A stretch of 64,000 nucleotides of DNA. It comes from Nostoc sp. FACHB-280. Lineage in GTDB: Bacteria; Cyanobacteriota; Cyanobacteriia; Cyanobacteriales; Nostocaceae. Where the stretch lies: assembly GCF_014697615.1 (NCBI RefSeq), contig NZ_JACJSD010000012.1:62001-126000 (forward strand). The letters run 5' to 3'. A program made the translations under genes and the position numbers. The notes under the pieces were generated by a model. It did not search any database, had not been told where the DNA came from, and was given only the letters and a program-made list of their open reading frames with translations. The stretch's first letter is position 1. Each line of letters begins with the position of its first letter. Below are positions 45,039-54,572 of this stretch, piece by piece.

Positions 45039-45580
45039 ACACTACTCCGTTGATTATAAGGCAGTTTTGCTAGTAGCATTCCTAACGCGCAGGTGTCTGT
45101 AATTCCCGCAAACATCAATCCGGCTCCGACAAAGCCACTGAGAATCAAAAACCAAGGAGAAACAAAAGCACCCAGCAATGTGCCTGTAACCACCAATGAA
45201 CCTGCAACAATTTGCACTTGCCGCATTAAACTAATTGGGGCATTTTGGTTAATTTTGGTGGGATAACCTGCCGCTTTCCAAGCTGTCATCCCGCCGTTAA
45301 GATGGGTGACTTCTGTAAATCCCGCATCAAATAGTTTTTGCGCCGCCATTGTTGAACGATTCCCAGAACGACAGTAAAGAACTACTTGGGTGTCTTGGGT
45401 TTGCGGTACTTTGCGCGGATCAAATTTGGACAGGGACATTAGTGTGGCATTGGGGATATGTTCTCCAGCATATTCAGATGGTTCACGCACATCTATCAGA
45501 GTGACAGTTTGTTGTTTGAGTAACTGTTGGAGAGTTTGAGCGTCAATGGTTTGTAATTTGCTTGTATGAGAAGTGGTCAT
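45035..45580 (-). CDS. Rhodanese with C-terminal membrane domain (YgaP-like)
   Basis: 181 aa. Rhodanese domain (res ~10-110) with LYCRSGNRS, catalytic Cys70. Residues ~120-165 contain two hydrophobic helices and CALGMLL, the DUF2892 region of YgaP-type membrane rhodaneses. It probably moves sulfane sulfur to or from low-molecular-weight thiols at the inner face of the membrane. TauE follows with a 4-nt overlap. Confidence 0.93.
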   Translation of the reverse strand: MTTSHTSKLQTIDAQTLQQLLKQQTVTLIDVREPSEYAGEHIPNATLMSLSKFDPRKVPQTQDTQVVLYCRSGNRSTMAAQKLFDAGFTEVTHLNGGMTAWKAAGYPTKINQNAPISLMRQVQIVAGSLVVTGTLLGAFVSPWFLILSGFVGAGLMFAGITDTCALGMLLAKLPYNQRSSV

Positions 45581-45685
45581 TATTGTTTACCTTTGAGGAA
45601 TATTTTTAAACGCAGAGATATGGTGAAATCTGAAAATTTTTTGTCTCACGCAGAGGCGCAGAGAAAAGCACGCCGAGATTCTATT

Positions 45686-45750
45686 AACTTATGCAAGAAC
45701 TCTCTCTAACTGTTATAACTTTGTGTCCTATGCGTCCTTTGCGGTTCGTT
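45686..45750. repeat. Dispersed repeat without micro-element ('empty' copy)
   Basis: It runs from AACTTATGCAAGAACTCTCT to GCGGTTCGTT. The segment GTGTCCTATGCGTCC is uninterrupted here, whereas 19423-19451 and 51321-51349 carry a TA-flanked insert at this exact point. It lies between the MBL and rhodanese genes. Confidence 0.7.
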
Positions 45751-45807
45751 TTTTCATATTTGTGCGAGTAGGTTACAAAAATTTCTTCCCCCTACTCCCT
45801 TTATTAA

Positions 45808-46500
45808 TTACGCCGCCACGTTACCGCAGCGTTGGTTAGCGGGTACGGCTTCCATGATTTTTTTCGGGTTGGGTAAATTCAGGTTTGCCATTAACTGGAT
45901 AAATTCTTCGCGGTTACGCCCTGCAAACCGAGGGTTTAATTGTTTTTCTTCGCCAATGGTGGAAACTGTATGACCACGATAGTCATGACCAGGATAAACT
46001 AAGGTTTCGTCGGGCAATGTGAATAATTTTTGGGTGACAGCATCGTACATCATTCCCGCATTGCCACTTTGAAAGTCTGTTCTTCCACAACCACGAATAA
46101 ATAGTGAGTCTCCGGTGAGTAGGTGAGTACCATTCACTAAATAGGCATTATGGCTATCAGTATGACCGAGGGTGGCGATCGCTTCTAATTTCACACTGCC
46201 TAATTCTATAACTTCGCCATCTTTCATAAATCTATCGGCACATCCGGCTTGGGCATTTTCTGGCACAATTCCCAAACAACCTGTTATTTCCCGTAATTTA
46301 GCAGTTCCCGTAATATGATCAGCGTGGATGTGGGTTTCTAAACAGTATTTGAGCGTTAGTTCTAATTCTTGCAACAATTGGCGATCGCGCTCCACTTGTT
46401 CTAATACCGGATCGACCAAAATCGCCGTTTTTGTTCTTAAATCTGCAATTAAGTAAGTATATGTACTAGTCTCTACGTCAAATAGTTGTCGGAATAACAT
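45808..46500 (-). CDS. MBL-fold protein, ETHE1/persulfide-dioxygenase-like
   Basis: 230 aa. Metal motif THIHADHITG (His57, His59, Asp61, His62), then GHTDSHNAY, GDSLFIRGCGRTDFQ and PGHDYRGHTVSTIGEE, matching the ETHE1/Blh persulfide dioxygenase subgroup more than glyoxalase II. Its reaction would be glutathione persulfide plus O2 to sulfite and glutathione. It is first in a - strand set with rhodanese, TauE and ArsR, and its start is 21 nt from a perfect palindrome. A 227-bp gap with repeats precedes the rhodanese gene, so co-transcription is likely but not certain. Confidence 0.92.
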   Translation of the reverse strand: MLFRQLFDVETSTYTYLIADLRTKTAILVDPVLEQVERDRQLLQELELTLKYCLETHIHADHITGTAKLREITGCLGIVPENAQAGCADRFMKDGEVIELGSVKLEAIATLGHTDSHNAYLVNGTHLLTGDSLFIRGCGRTDFQSGNAGMMYDAVTQKLFTLPDETLVYPGHDYRGHTVSTIGEEKQLNPRFAGRNREEFIQLMANLNLPNPKKIMEAVPANQRCGNVAA

Positions 46501-46520
46501 TATGCCTAAACTCCACTATT

Positions 46521-46556
46521 TATTCACAATATTACTATATAGTAATATTGTGAATA
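46521..46556. promoter_or_regulatory. 36-bp perfect palindrome: probable ArsR operator
   Basis: The 36 bases equal their reverse complement (core ATTACTATATAGTAAT; ends TATTCACA and TGTGAATA). It is AT-rich without a T-run outside the stem, so it is not a normal terminator. It lies 21-56 nt upstream of the MBL start; the core recurs upstream of arsR. Confidence 0.8.
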
Positions 46557-46582
46557 GCGTCTAGTAGATTGAAAAATATCAA

Positions 46583-48757
46583 TTAAAATGCTTGTAATTC
46601 AAGAATGGCGTTAATTAACTCTTCTGGTTCGACAGGTTTAGAGATATGGCGGTGGAATCCAGCTTGAATTGCTTGTTGAGCGTTGATTTCTCCAGCATAA
46701 GCAGAAAGAGCGATCGCTTTAATATTGCCGCCCTGGTCTGGGGGTAAATTTCGTACTTGCTGCATTAATATATAGCCATCTACTTGCGGCATTCCAATAT
46801 CGCTTAACAAGATATCTGGTTGGAAGTACTTCAAAGTTTGTAAGGCTTCTGTTGCAGAATTGGCCATTGCGACTTTTGCGCCTTCTTGTTCCAGAACAAA
46901 AGCCAAAAACTCACAGTTATCAGCATCATCATCAACCACTAAAAGCTTGATGCCATTTAAGCTTAAGGCTAACTCCTGCCGCTGGCTAGGTTGATGTAAT
47001 TGCTGGTAAGTTGGAATGAGTGGTAGCTTGACTTTAAAAGTTGCGCCTAGTCCTTCTCCAAAACTCTGAGCCTGAACTGTGCCACCATGTAACTCAATTA
47101 AATGACGCACAATGGCTAGTCCTAAACCTAAACCACCAAACTTTCTAGTTGTTGCACTATCAGCTTGGCGGAAGTAATCAAAAACATAAGGTAAAAATTC
47201 GGGAGAAATACCTTTGCCATTATCACTGACTGTAATTTGAGCAAATGATTCTAAGCGTTCTAGACGAACCTCTACCTGTCCTCCTGATGGCGTAAACTTA
47301 AGGGCGTTGGATAGCAGATTCCACACAATTTGTTGTAAACGGCTAACATCCCCAGCTACTTGCCCCACATTGGATGCCAAAATCGTCCGTATGCTAATAA
47401 ACTTTGCCTGTGCTGCCAATTTAACTGTTTCGATTGCACCTTTAATTACTGTGGTCAAATCTACAGAGGTAACACTCAGACTGAGTTTGCCTTGTAAAAT
47501 TTGAGAAATATCCAATAAATCTTCAATTAATTGGGCTTGGAGTTTGGCATTACGCTCAATAGTTTTCAGGGCTTCGGTGGTTTTTGCTGGGTCTAGCTGT
47601 TGAGATTGTAGTAACCGCGACCAGCCAAGAATCGGATTGAGGGGTGTACGCAATTCATGAGATAAGACTGCCAAAAATTCATCTTTAATGCGGTTGGCGG
47701 TTTCTGCTTGTTCTCTAGCGGCTTGTTCTTGTTGCAGCAGCCGAATACGTTGCTGTTCTAGTTGTTTTTGGTCTTCAATATCTGTAGCTGTTCCAAACCA
47801 TTTAACTACTTGACCCTGGTCATTCTTTAACGGTATTGCTTGGTGTAAATGCCATCGATATGTCCCATCAGCCCGGCGCATTCTGCCTTCTGCTTGATAA
47901 TAACTGCCATTTTGTTGAGCCATTGCCCAATTTTGAGTTAGTCTAGGCGCATCATCAGGATGAACCACTGCTTCCCAGCCTTCTGTGTGTGCTTGTGCTA
48001 GTGTCAACCCAGTAAAATTACACCAACGTTGATTGACATCAACAAGTACTCCATTGGTATCAGCTGTCCAAACTAATTGGGGAATAGATTCAGCCAAATA
48101 TCGATAGCGTTCTTCACTGTCCAACAAGGCTGCTTCCGAGAGTTTGCGCTCTGTAATATCCAAAGCAATTCCCGTCATCCGAATAGGCTGATGATTGTCA
48201 TCGTAAAAAGTTTTGCCAATGGCGGTTAGCCATCGTTCTCCTTTTTCGGGATGAATGATGCGAAATTCTACATTTAGGTCAGTGCGGTTTTCTAGGGCTT
48301 GATGGGCTGCTTGATCAGTGCGATCGCGGTCTGGTTCAATAATCGATGAAATCCAGTTTTCATAAGAAGCTGGTATTAAGGTGGGATCAAGACCATAAAG
48401 TTGATAATATTCTGCCGACCAGGTAACTTGATTAGTGGTAATTTCCCAGTCCCACACACCAGCATTAGCCGCTTGTTGAGCAATTCTCAGTCGCTCTTCA
48501 CTTTGATAAAGTGTTTTTTCAGTTTGTTGGCAGTGAGTATTGCCAGGATGGTTTTCATTTGTGAACTGTACAGTTTGTTGTTCTGGCTGAATCAAACTAC
48601 GAGCAAACTGTTCAATCACCTCCGAGCGCGAAGTTCCTTGCTTTTTTGCCTGTTCATCTAATAATTGCCAAGCAGTGGCGGTTAGTGTCACACTAAATCG
48701 CTGTTTAGTTTCACCATCGCAATTACTCACAAATTGACCCGCGCTATTTCGCTTCAT
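46583..48757 (-). CDS. Hybrid histidine kinase: RHH-PAS-PAS-HisKA-HATPase-REC
   Basis: 724 aa. N-terminal segment RFSVTLTATAWQLLDEQAKK with a following GTSRSEVIEQFARSL has the strand-helix-helix pattern of CopG-type ribbon-helix-helix DNA-binding domains. Then two PAS domains (~95-210 and ~220-330; WDWEITTNQVTWS and WTADTNGVLVDVN), HisKA with SHELRTPLNP (His367), HATPase with NGKGI and GLGLGLAIV, and a receiver with VDDDADN and phosphoacceptor Asp653. It may sense redox or sulfur through PAS. An inverted repeat at its promoter (48768-48798) could be its own target. No partner regulator is adjacent. Confidence 0.93.
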   Translation of the reverse strand: MKRNSAGQFVSNCDGETKQRFSVTLTATAWQLLDEQAKKQGTSRSEVIEQFARSLIQPEQQTVQFTNENHPGNTHCQQTEKTLYQSEERLRIAQQAANAGVWDWEITTNQVTWSAEYYQLYGLDPTLIPASYENWISSIIEPDRDRTDQAAHQALENRTDLNVEFRIIHPEKGERWLTAIGKTFYDDNHQPIRMTGIALDITERKLSEAALLDSEERYRYLAESIPQLVWTADTNGVLVDVNQRWCNFTGLTLAQAHTEGWEAVVHPDDAPRLTQNWAMAQQNGSYYQAEGRMRRADGTYRWHLHQAIPLKNDQGQVVKWFGTATDIEDQKQLEQQRIRLLQQEQAAREQAETANRIKDEFLAVLSHELRTPLNPILGWSRLLQSQQLDPAKTTEALKTIERNAKLQAQLIEDLLDISQILQGKLSLSVTSVDLTTVIKGAIETVKLAAQAKFISIRTILASNVGQVAGDVSRLQQIVWNLLSNALKFTPSGGQVEVRLERLESFAQITVSDNGKGISPEFLPYVFDYFRQADSATTRKFGGLGLGLAIVRHLIELHGGTVQAQSFGEGLGATFKVKLPLIPTYQQLHQPSQRQELALSLNGIKLLVVDDDADNCEFLAFVLEQEGAKVAMANSATEALQTLKYFQPDILLSDIGMPQVDGYILMQQVRNLPPDQGGNIKAIALSAYAGEINAQQAIQAGFHRHISKPVEPEELINAILELQAF

Positions 48758-48767
48758 AAGGCTTTGC

Positions 48768-48798
48768 CCGTATATAGATCAGCCATATACATATACGG
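48768..48798. promoter_or_regulatory. Inverted repeat upstream of the hybrid kinase
   Basis: CCGTATAT (48768-48775) and ATATACGG (48791-48798) form an 8-bp perfect inverted repeat 11 nt upstream of the kinase start, with further TATA-rich sequence between. Could be an operator, possibly for the kinase's own RHH domain. Confidence 0.4.
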
Positions 48799-48959
48799 TT
48801 ATTTCTATTCAAGCCTAATTTTTCTGTATCACAATCTCTCTCAAGGAAGATGATTTTGTATTTAATGCTGATGATTTATGGCAGGAGGATAAGTCTTATT
48901 ATTCGTGGCATTCACGATTTCAAATCGTCCTAACATATCTGACTACTGGACTGTCTATC

Positions 48960-50360
48960 CTAAAAAAAGGTTCTTGCACTCACAGTCCGTTGGAGATTAG
49001 CTAAAGCCCGATTGTAGTCTAAAATTGCGGTGACTCGATTACCTTCGGCTCTGGTTAAGTCATTTTCTGCTTCGATGACTTCTGTTTGTGTACCAACACC
49101 AGCTTGATATCTAATTCTGGCGATATTGAGTGCTTCTCTAGCTTGTTCTAAACCCACAGCAGAAGTCTGCACATTATCTAAATTAGCGCGTAGTTGAGCG
49201 TAGTATTGTTCAACATTAAAGCGAATTTGGTCGCGCTGATTGGCAAATTGAGTTTCGGCGATCGCTATATTAGTTTTAGCCTGCGCCGCTCTAGCTCTGG
49301 CTGCGCCACCATCAAATAAATTCATACTGGCTTGCAATCCAATAGAATAACCATCAGTGACGCTGACACTATCGTTAAAGCGATCGAGTAAGTTATAACT
49401 TGTAACTAAACTTACTTGCGGTCTGACTTGTGCGATTGCTTGTCGTCGTTGTTGTTCGTAAATATTTCTTTGCGCTACTTGTTGGCGCAATTCTGGTCGA
49501 TTTTGAAAAGCTTCAACAATAGTTTGTTCTAAAGTTGGTTGCCAAAGTCCTGCCAGTGCCACTGTATCTGCGGCTGTAATATCTACTGATTGGGGTAAAC
49601 TCAGCAATGTCCCAAGTTGACGACGAGCAATTTGTTGGTTTGATAGGGAATTAGTCAAGTCTTGTTGGGCGTTAGCCAAGTTTACCTGAGCTTGTAGGAC
49701 ATCAAATCTTGTCCCTACACCTGCTCTTTCTCTGGCTTGAGCATCTTGTAAACTGGCTTGAGCATTGGCTACCGCCGATTGATTAATTCTGACTTGTTCA
49801 TCAGCTTGTTGCAAATTGTAATATTGAGTTTTGACACTTAGTTCAATTTCTCTAGATTGGTTTTCGACATCTAACTCATCTATGCGTAACTGTTCTTCAG
49901 CTTGTTTAATAGTTGCTTGACGATTACCGGATGTGTAGAGGTCATAATTCAGTTGTGCTGTACCGTTAAAAGAAGTACTCGGTTGAGAAGAATTGCTACT
50001 AAAGCCATTACCACTGTTAGTTACACTCCCGTTGATATTAAGACTAGGAAACAAACTCGCTTGAGATTCTCTCAGTGCTGCACGACTGCGTTCTAACTCT
50101 AAAATTGTGACTTGTAAAGTGCGATTATTGCGTCTGGCTAATTCTAAAGTCTGCGCCAAACTCAAAGGTACAGTTCTTTGAATTTGTACCTCTTCTGGTT
50201 TAGTGGGAAATTGTAAAGGATTGGCACTAGGATTTAAGTTTTCTGCGGGAATTTGTGGTGTTGTTTGCGATGGAGTTTGAGCATCAACACTCTTGGGTAC
50301 AGCAGAAATTAAAAGAGCGATCGCCACAACAAACCAGGTAGAATGCACTGAAGATAGCAT
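48960..50360 (-). CDS. TolC-family outer-membrane efflux protein
   Basis: 466 aa. Signal peptide (~res 1-27, ending SVDAQ), a Pro/Gln-rich linker, then paired TolC repeats with typical helical segments (ARRNNRTLQVTILELERSRA; YQAGVGTQTEVIEAENDLTRAEG). It forms the outer-membrane channel of a tripartite pump. It is last in the - strand run MFP-permease-ATPase-TolC, 132 nt after the ATPase gene. Confidence 0.95.
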   Translation of the reverse strand: MLSSVHSTWFVVAIALLISAVPKSVDAQTPSQTTPQIPAENLNPSANPLQFPTKPEEVQIQRTVPLSLAQTLELARRNNRTLQVTILELERSRAALRESQASLFPSLNINGSVTNSGNGFSSNSSQPSTSFNGTAQLNYDLYTSGNRQATIKQAEEQLRIDELDVENQSREIELSVKTQYYNLQQADEQVRINQSAVANAQASLQDAQARERAGVGTRFDVLQAQVNLANAQQDLTNSLSNQQIARRQLGTLLSLPQSVDITAADTVALAGLWQPTLEQTIVEAFQNRPELRQQVAQRNIYEQQRRQAIAQVRPQVSLVTSYNLLDRFNDSVSVTDGYSIGLQASMNLFDGGAARARAAQAKTNIAIAETQFANQRDQIRFNVEQYYAQLRANLDNVQTSAVGLEQAREALNIARIRYQAGVGTQTEVIEAENDLTRAEGNRVTAILDYNRALANLQRTVSARTFF

Positions 50361-50492
50361 AGAGTTTACTAATTGGAAAATCGAGAGTAGAGATTAGTTA
50401 ATTCAGTTTAAATCACTTAATTTTGTCTGACTATCACCTGAGTGAATGATATCCGCGTGCATCTGCGATTAATTATTTTGTCATTACCCAAC

Positions 50493-51164
50493 TCAACCAA
50501 CAATTAAACCATCTTGGACGCGAATAGTTCTTTTAGTTTGTGCTGCAATATCTGGTTCATGGGTAACAATCACAATAGTGATACCTTGTTCATTTAATTC
50601 TGTGAGCAAATTCATCACTTCATAAGAAGTTTCTGTATCTAATGCACCTGTTGGTTCATCTGCTAAAACCAATGCGGGTCGATTTACTAAAGCACGCGCG
50701 ATCGCAACTCGTTGTTGTTGTCCTCCAGAAAGTTGACTCGGACGGTTGAGAATGCGTTCAGCTAGTCCTACTCTGGTTAAAGCTGCTAAGGCTCTTTCCC
50801 GGCGTTTGTTTTTGGGTAAATTAGCATAAACCATCGGTAACATCACATTTTCTAGTGCTGTGGCTCTTGCTAATAAATTAAATTGTTGGAACACAAAACC
50901 TATCCTTTGATTGCGGATATAAGCTAATTCATCATCATCAAAAGTAGTTAAATTTCTGCCTTCAAAAATATAATTTCCATTAGTAGGTCTATCTAAACAG
51001 CCCAAAATGTTCATGAGTGTAGATTTACCGGAACCTGATGCACCCATAATTGCAACATATTCCCCCTCTTCTATGGATAGGTGAATACCTTTGAGAATCG
51101 GAACGCTCATTTCTCCGAGTTGGTATGTTTTTGTAATAGATTCCATCCAAATCATTGTGGTCAT
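50493..51164 (-). CDS. ABC transporter ATP-binding protein, MacB/LolD type
   Basis: 223 aa. Walker [11 protein letters not shown]-loop FVFQQFNLL, signature [15 protein letters not shown], Walker [13 protein letters not shown], and H-loop VIVTHEPD. It powers the adjacent permease (52732-51443). A 278-bp gap with a repeat separates the two, but the order and strand fit one operon. Confidence 0.96.
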   Translation of the reverse strand: MTTMIWMESITKTYQLGEMSVPILKGIHLSIEEGEYVAIMGASGSGKSTLMNILGCLDRPTNGNYIFEGRNLTTFDDDELAYIRNQRIGFVFQQFNLLARATALENVMLPMVYANLPKNKRRERALAALTRVGLAERILNRPSQLSGGQQQRVAIARALVNRPALVLADEPTGALDTETSYEVMNLLTELNEQGITIVIVTHEPDIAAQTKRTIRVQDGLIVG

Positions 51165-51300
51165 ATTTTTTAGTGTTGAGTAATGAGTAGTGAGTAATGA
51201 GTAAAGATATTAGACCTCTTGCATAAATCAGATTATGACTAATAATATCTCTTTGCGTCTTTGCGCCTTTGCGTGAGTCATAAAATTGAAAGTATGAAAA

Positions 51301-51393
51301 AACGAACCGCAAAGGACGCATAGACGCGATAGCGGCTTCCCGCAGGGTAGGACACGAAGATATAAGAGTTTTAGAGAGTTATTGTGTAAGTTA
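51301..51393. repeat. Dispersed repeat with nested micro-element
   Basis: Inverse orientation: AACGAACCGCAAAGGACGCA, then a TA-flanked palindromic insert (51321-51349), then GGACACGAAG and TTATTGTGTAAGTT. It matches 16939-17010 and 45686-45750 except for the insert. It lies between the ATPase and permease genes. Confidence 0.75.
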
Positions 51394-51442
51394 TATTAAT
51401 ATATGAATAGAAGAGACAAGGGAGAAGCTTTTATTTCTCAAA

Positions 51443-52732
51443 TTAATCACTTCGTAAAGCTGTAATCGGGTCTAATTTCGCCGCATTACGAGCCGGAATC
51501 ACACCAGCAACTAGCCCAACAAATAACGAAAGTCCAAAACCGACAATTACTGATGCCACGGAAATTACAAAGGGAAATTTAAAAATACTCGATGCACCAA
51601 AGGCAATTAAAATACCACTGCCCATACCAATACCACCACCGACAATTGAAATCACGATCGCCTCGGCTAAAAATTGATTGAGAATCGCTGAATTAGTTGC
51701 CCCGACTGCTTTACGAATGCCAATTTCTCTGGTTCTTTCTACTACGGAAACTAGCATAATATTGGCAATTCCGATGCCACCGACTACCAGAGAAATTCCG
51801 GCGATCGCCACCACCATAATCGTAAATAAACCAACCACATTAGTAAAGGTACTAACAATATCAGCTTGATTTGTAATCCGAAAATCATCAGCTTGGGGGG
51901 GATAAATTTCGTGACGTAAGCGCAAAATATTAGTAACTTGAAATTGCGCTGCTTCTAACTTATCTTGATTACTAGCTTTGATTAAAATTCCATTAACTGA
52001 AACACCAGTTAAAGCATTATTTCCTACTAGTCTTCCCGACATACTAGTTAAAGGAATAAAAATTTGATCATCTCTATCCATCGGCCCTTGAGCGCCTTTC
52101 GGTTCCATAATGCCAATTACTTCATAAGTCTCTCCTTGAATGCGAATTTGTTCACCAATGACTTTATTACTATTGCCAAATAATGTTCTTTTGACTGTCG
52201 GGCCAATCACCGCCACTTGCTTACTAGAATCAAGTTCTTCTTGAGTGAAAAATCGCCCTTCTTGGGGATGAGTATTGCGTGCTTCGGGATAATTTAAGTC
52301 TGTACCGTAGATTGTGGTGGAAGTATTTTCGCCACCATATACTACTTGAGCATTTCTTTGCAGATATGCCGAAACTAAATCGGCTGATGGGGCTTGTTGA
52401 GCGATCGCTTTAGCATCTTCCCAAGTTAAGGTACTAGTAGAACCCACACCTTGACGGATATTTCCACTCCTGGCTGCACCCGCTAAAACCTGCAATACAT
52501 CTGTTCCTAGTGCTTGAATTTGGTTTTCAACACTTTTCTGCACCCCTTGACCAACAGAAGTAATCGCAATCACAGAAGCAATACCAATAACCACCCCCAG
52601 CATCGTCAGCCCTGTGCGTAATTTATTACTCCACAGCGTTTCCACCGCCATTGATAATATCTCTGTGAATGGCACTGTAGACTTACTAGGTCTTTTTTGA
52701 AGTTTGGGAATTTTAGATAAACTCTGAAGCAT
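51443..52732 (-). CDS. ABC transporter permease, MacB type
   Basis: 429 aa from ATG 52732; a longer frame to 52804 reads through a repeat and was rejected. MacB periplasmic core (~res 40-270) after the first membrane segment (TMLGVVIGIASVIAITSVGQG), and three C-terminal membrane segments with FTIMVVAIAGISLVVGGIGIANIML and TREIGIRKAVGA. Works with the ATPase at 50493, the MFP at 52857 and the TolC at 48960 to export a compound or peptide. The gene order MFP-permease-ATPase resembles devBCA, but the permease is of the longer MacB kind. Confidence 0.95.
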   Translation of the reverse strand: MLQSLSKIPKLQKRPSKSTVPFTEILSMAVETLWSNKLRTGLTMLGVVIGIASVIAITSVGQGVQKSVENQIQALGTDVLQVLAGAARSGNIRQGVGSTSTLTWEDAKAIAQQAPSADLVSAYLQRNAQVVYGGENTSTTIYGTDLNYPEARNTHPQEGRFFTQEELDSSKQVAVIGPTVKRTLFGNSNKVIGEQIRIQGETYEVIGIMEPKGAQGPMDRDDQIFIPLTSMSGRLVGNNALTGVSVNGILIKASNQDKLEAAQFQVTNILRLRHEIYPPQADDFRITNQADIVSTFTNVVGLFTIMVVAIAGISLVVGGIGIANIMLVSVVERTREIGIRKAVGATNSAILNQFLAEAIVISIVGGGIGMGSGILIAFGASSIFKFPFVISVASVIVGFGLSLFVGLVAGVIPARNAAKLDPITALRSD

Positions 52733-52856
52733 ATTAATATAGAATGGCGTAAATATTTGTAGTTTGGGAAAAGCAGGAGGCAGTGGTTCGACTTCGCTCA
52801 CCAACCATTCACATATATCTCTCCCTTGTCTCCCTTATCCCCCTTGTCTCTCAACA

Positions 52857-54404
52857 TTACTGACCAGAACGCCCACCGCCACCAGAACGACCACCGCCAC
52901 CGCCAACGCCAGGAAAGACACCTCCCCGTGGCGTTGACTGGGGTCGAGAACCAGGGGGGAAACTTAGCAAGACTTTTTCATCACCTGTTAAGCCAGATTT
53001 CACTTCTGTAAAGTTATTCACAGTCACGCCAGTTTCAATACGAGTAAATACAGGTTGATCATTCGCACCTAAAACATAGACTCCTGTAGCTCTTTCTCGG
53101 CGCACAACTGAGGCTGTGGGGACAACTAAAGCATTTTCTAACTCACCAACTTGAAATTCTGCATCAACATTCATCCCTGACCGCAGTAGGTTTTCTGGGT
53201 CAGAGAGAGATGCTTTGACCTGAAAACTAGTCACGTTCTGTTCGACGGTTGCTTGAGCTGCAATTTGACTGACTTTCCCCTCAAAAACCTTTCCTGGATA
53301 AGCATCAGCTTTAATTGTCACTGGTTGACCAAGGCTTATTTTGGCAATGTTTGATTCTGATAAATTAGCAACAACTTCATTCACGGAAGCTAAAGCCAAA
53401 ATCGAAGAAGAAGTGGCGGAAGAAACAGCACTCCCGGAAGTGGTAGGAGTCACGAAAGCACCAGGATCAGCAAATTTTTGCGTTACGACTCCATCAAAGG
53501 GGGCGCGGATAATGGTGTCGTTGATTTGGGCTTGGATGTTTTGCAGTGAACCACGGGCGGAAATAACTTGAGCGCGAGCAACTTCAATATCTTCTGGGCG
53601 GTTTCCGGCTTTTAATAATGCTAAAGCTTCTTCTCGCTGTTTCACAGTCGCCCTAGCTTGTTGAATATCTTCTGAACGTGAACCAGCTTGTTGCAAGGCT
53701 AATGCTTGTTGTGCTTCATTAACTTGGGCTTGGGCGCTATCACGGGCTGACCGTTTTTGAATAACCGTTTGCAGCGAAATAGCCCCGGAGTTGTATAGCT
53801 GTTGATTGCGTCGTAAATCATCTTCGGCTTGGACTAAGCTGGCTTGGGCGCTTCTTAGCCTTGCTTGGGCTTGGGCGATATCTTGGGGACGGTTCCCGGC
53901 TTCGACTTTTTGCAGATTTGCTTCGGCTTCGTCAAGTTGGGCTTGGGCTTGGGCGATATCTTGGGGGCGATTCCCGGCTTGGGCTTTTTGGAGATTTGCT
54001 TCGGCTTGGGCTAACTGTCCTTGGGCTTGCACTAAACTACCTCGCAGGTTGGAATCATCCATATAAGCGAGAATTTGGCCTTTCTTGACTGTATCGCCTT
54101 CTTTAGCCAGCAGAGTTTTGAGTACACCCGAATTTTTGGGACTAAGGTTAATGGAGCGTTCTGGTTTGACTGTACCATTAGCCGAAACTGCGATCGCTAA
54201 ATTTCGTCTTTCTACCGACTGTGTCAATATTTTTTGTCTAGCTTCTTGGCGCGGCACTACCGCCACTCGATAATAAACTCCATAGCCAATTCCACCCAAC
54301 AGACCAAGCATTAGTAGCCACAGTAGCCAATTATACTTTTTTCGTTGTTTTTGTTCTAAGGGTAGAGATGATGAATCTACAGGGGTTGATGTATCAAGTT
54401 TCAT
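52857..54404 (-). CDS. Membrane fusion protein (HlyD/MacA family) with internal repeats
   Basis: 515 aa. One N-terminal membrane segment (~res 27-47), lipoyl halves (NGTVKPERSINLSPKNSGVL and IIRAPFDGVVTQKFADPG), and a long coiled coil between them. The coil has an internal repeat: AGNRPQDIAQAQAQL and AGNRPQDIAQAQARL in tandem (~26 residues apart), then degenerate AGSRSEDI and AGNRPEDI copies. The C-terminus is Gly-rich (GVGGGGGRSGGGG). It links the inner-membrane MacB-type permease to TolC. First gene of the operon. Confidence 0.95.
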   Translation of the reverse strand: MKLDTSTPVDSSSLPLEQKQRKKYNWLLWLLMLGLLGGIGYGVYYRVAVVPRQEARQKILTQSVERRNLAIAVSANGTVKPERSINLSPKNSGVLKTLLAKEGDTVKKGQILAYMDDSNLRGSLVQAQGQLAQAEANLQKAQAGNRPQDIAQAQAQLDEAEANLQKVEAGNRPQDIAQAQARLRSAQASLVQAEDDLRRNQQLYNSGAISLQTVIQKRSARDSAQAQVNEAQQALALQQAGSRSEDIQQARATVKQREEALALLKAGNRPEDIEVARAQVISARGSLQNIQAQINDTIIRAPFDGVVTQKFADPGAFVTPTTSGSAVSSATSSSILALASVNEVVANLSESNIAKISLGQPVTIKADAYPGKVFEGKVSQIAAQATVEQNVTSFQVKASLSDPENLLRSGMNVDAEFQVGELENALVVPTASVVRRERATGVYVLGANDQPVFTRIETGVTVNNFTEVKSGLTGDEKVLLSFPPGSRPQSTPRGGVFPGVGGGGGRSGGGGRSGQ

Positions 54405-54572
54405 AACTTTGTCCGTTGTCCAAAAAGGCTACCAAGCTAGTTATCTAAGTCCCAGCACTTAGATGCTCGGACTATAAATTGCCTAATCTTATACCATCGC
54501 TATAGTGACTAGATAAGTAGAAAATTTCAAGTTTGCATTTTATTATCAGCTAAAATGGACTGTTTTCTTCTA

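Noticed and set aside
46521-46556. 36-bp palindrome as terminator of the hybrid kinase
   Set aside because: Placed after the kinase end only if read on the wrong strand order; it is AT-rich, lacks a GC stem and T-run, and recurs at the arsR promoter, so an operator is more likely.
48960-54404. devBCA heterocyst glycolipid exporter
   Set aside because: Gene order is similar, but the permease is of MacB type with a large periplasmic core and the MFP has an unusual repeat-rich coil and Gly-rich tail. No heterocyst-layer genes nearby.
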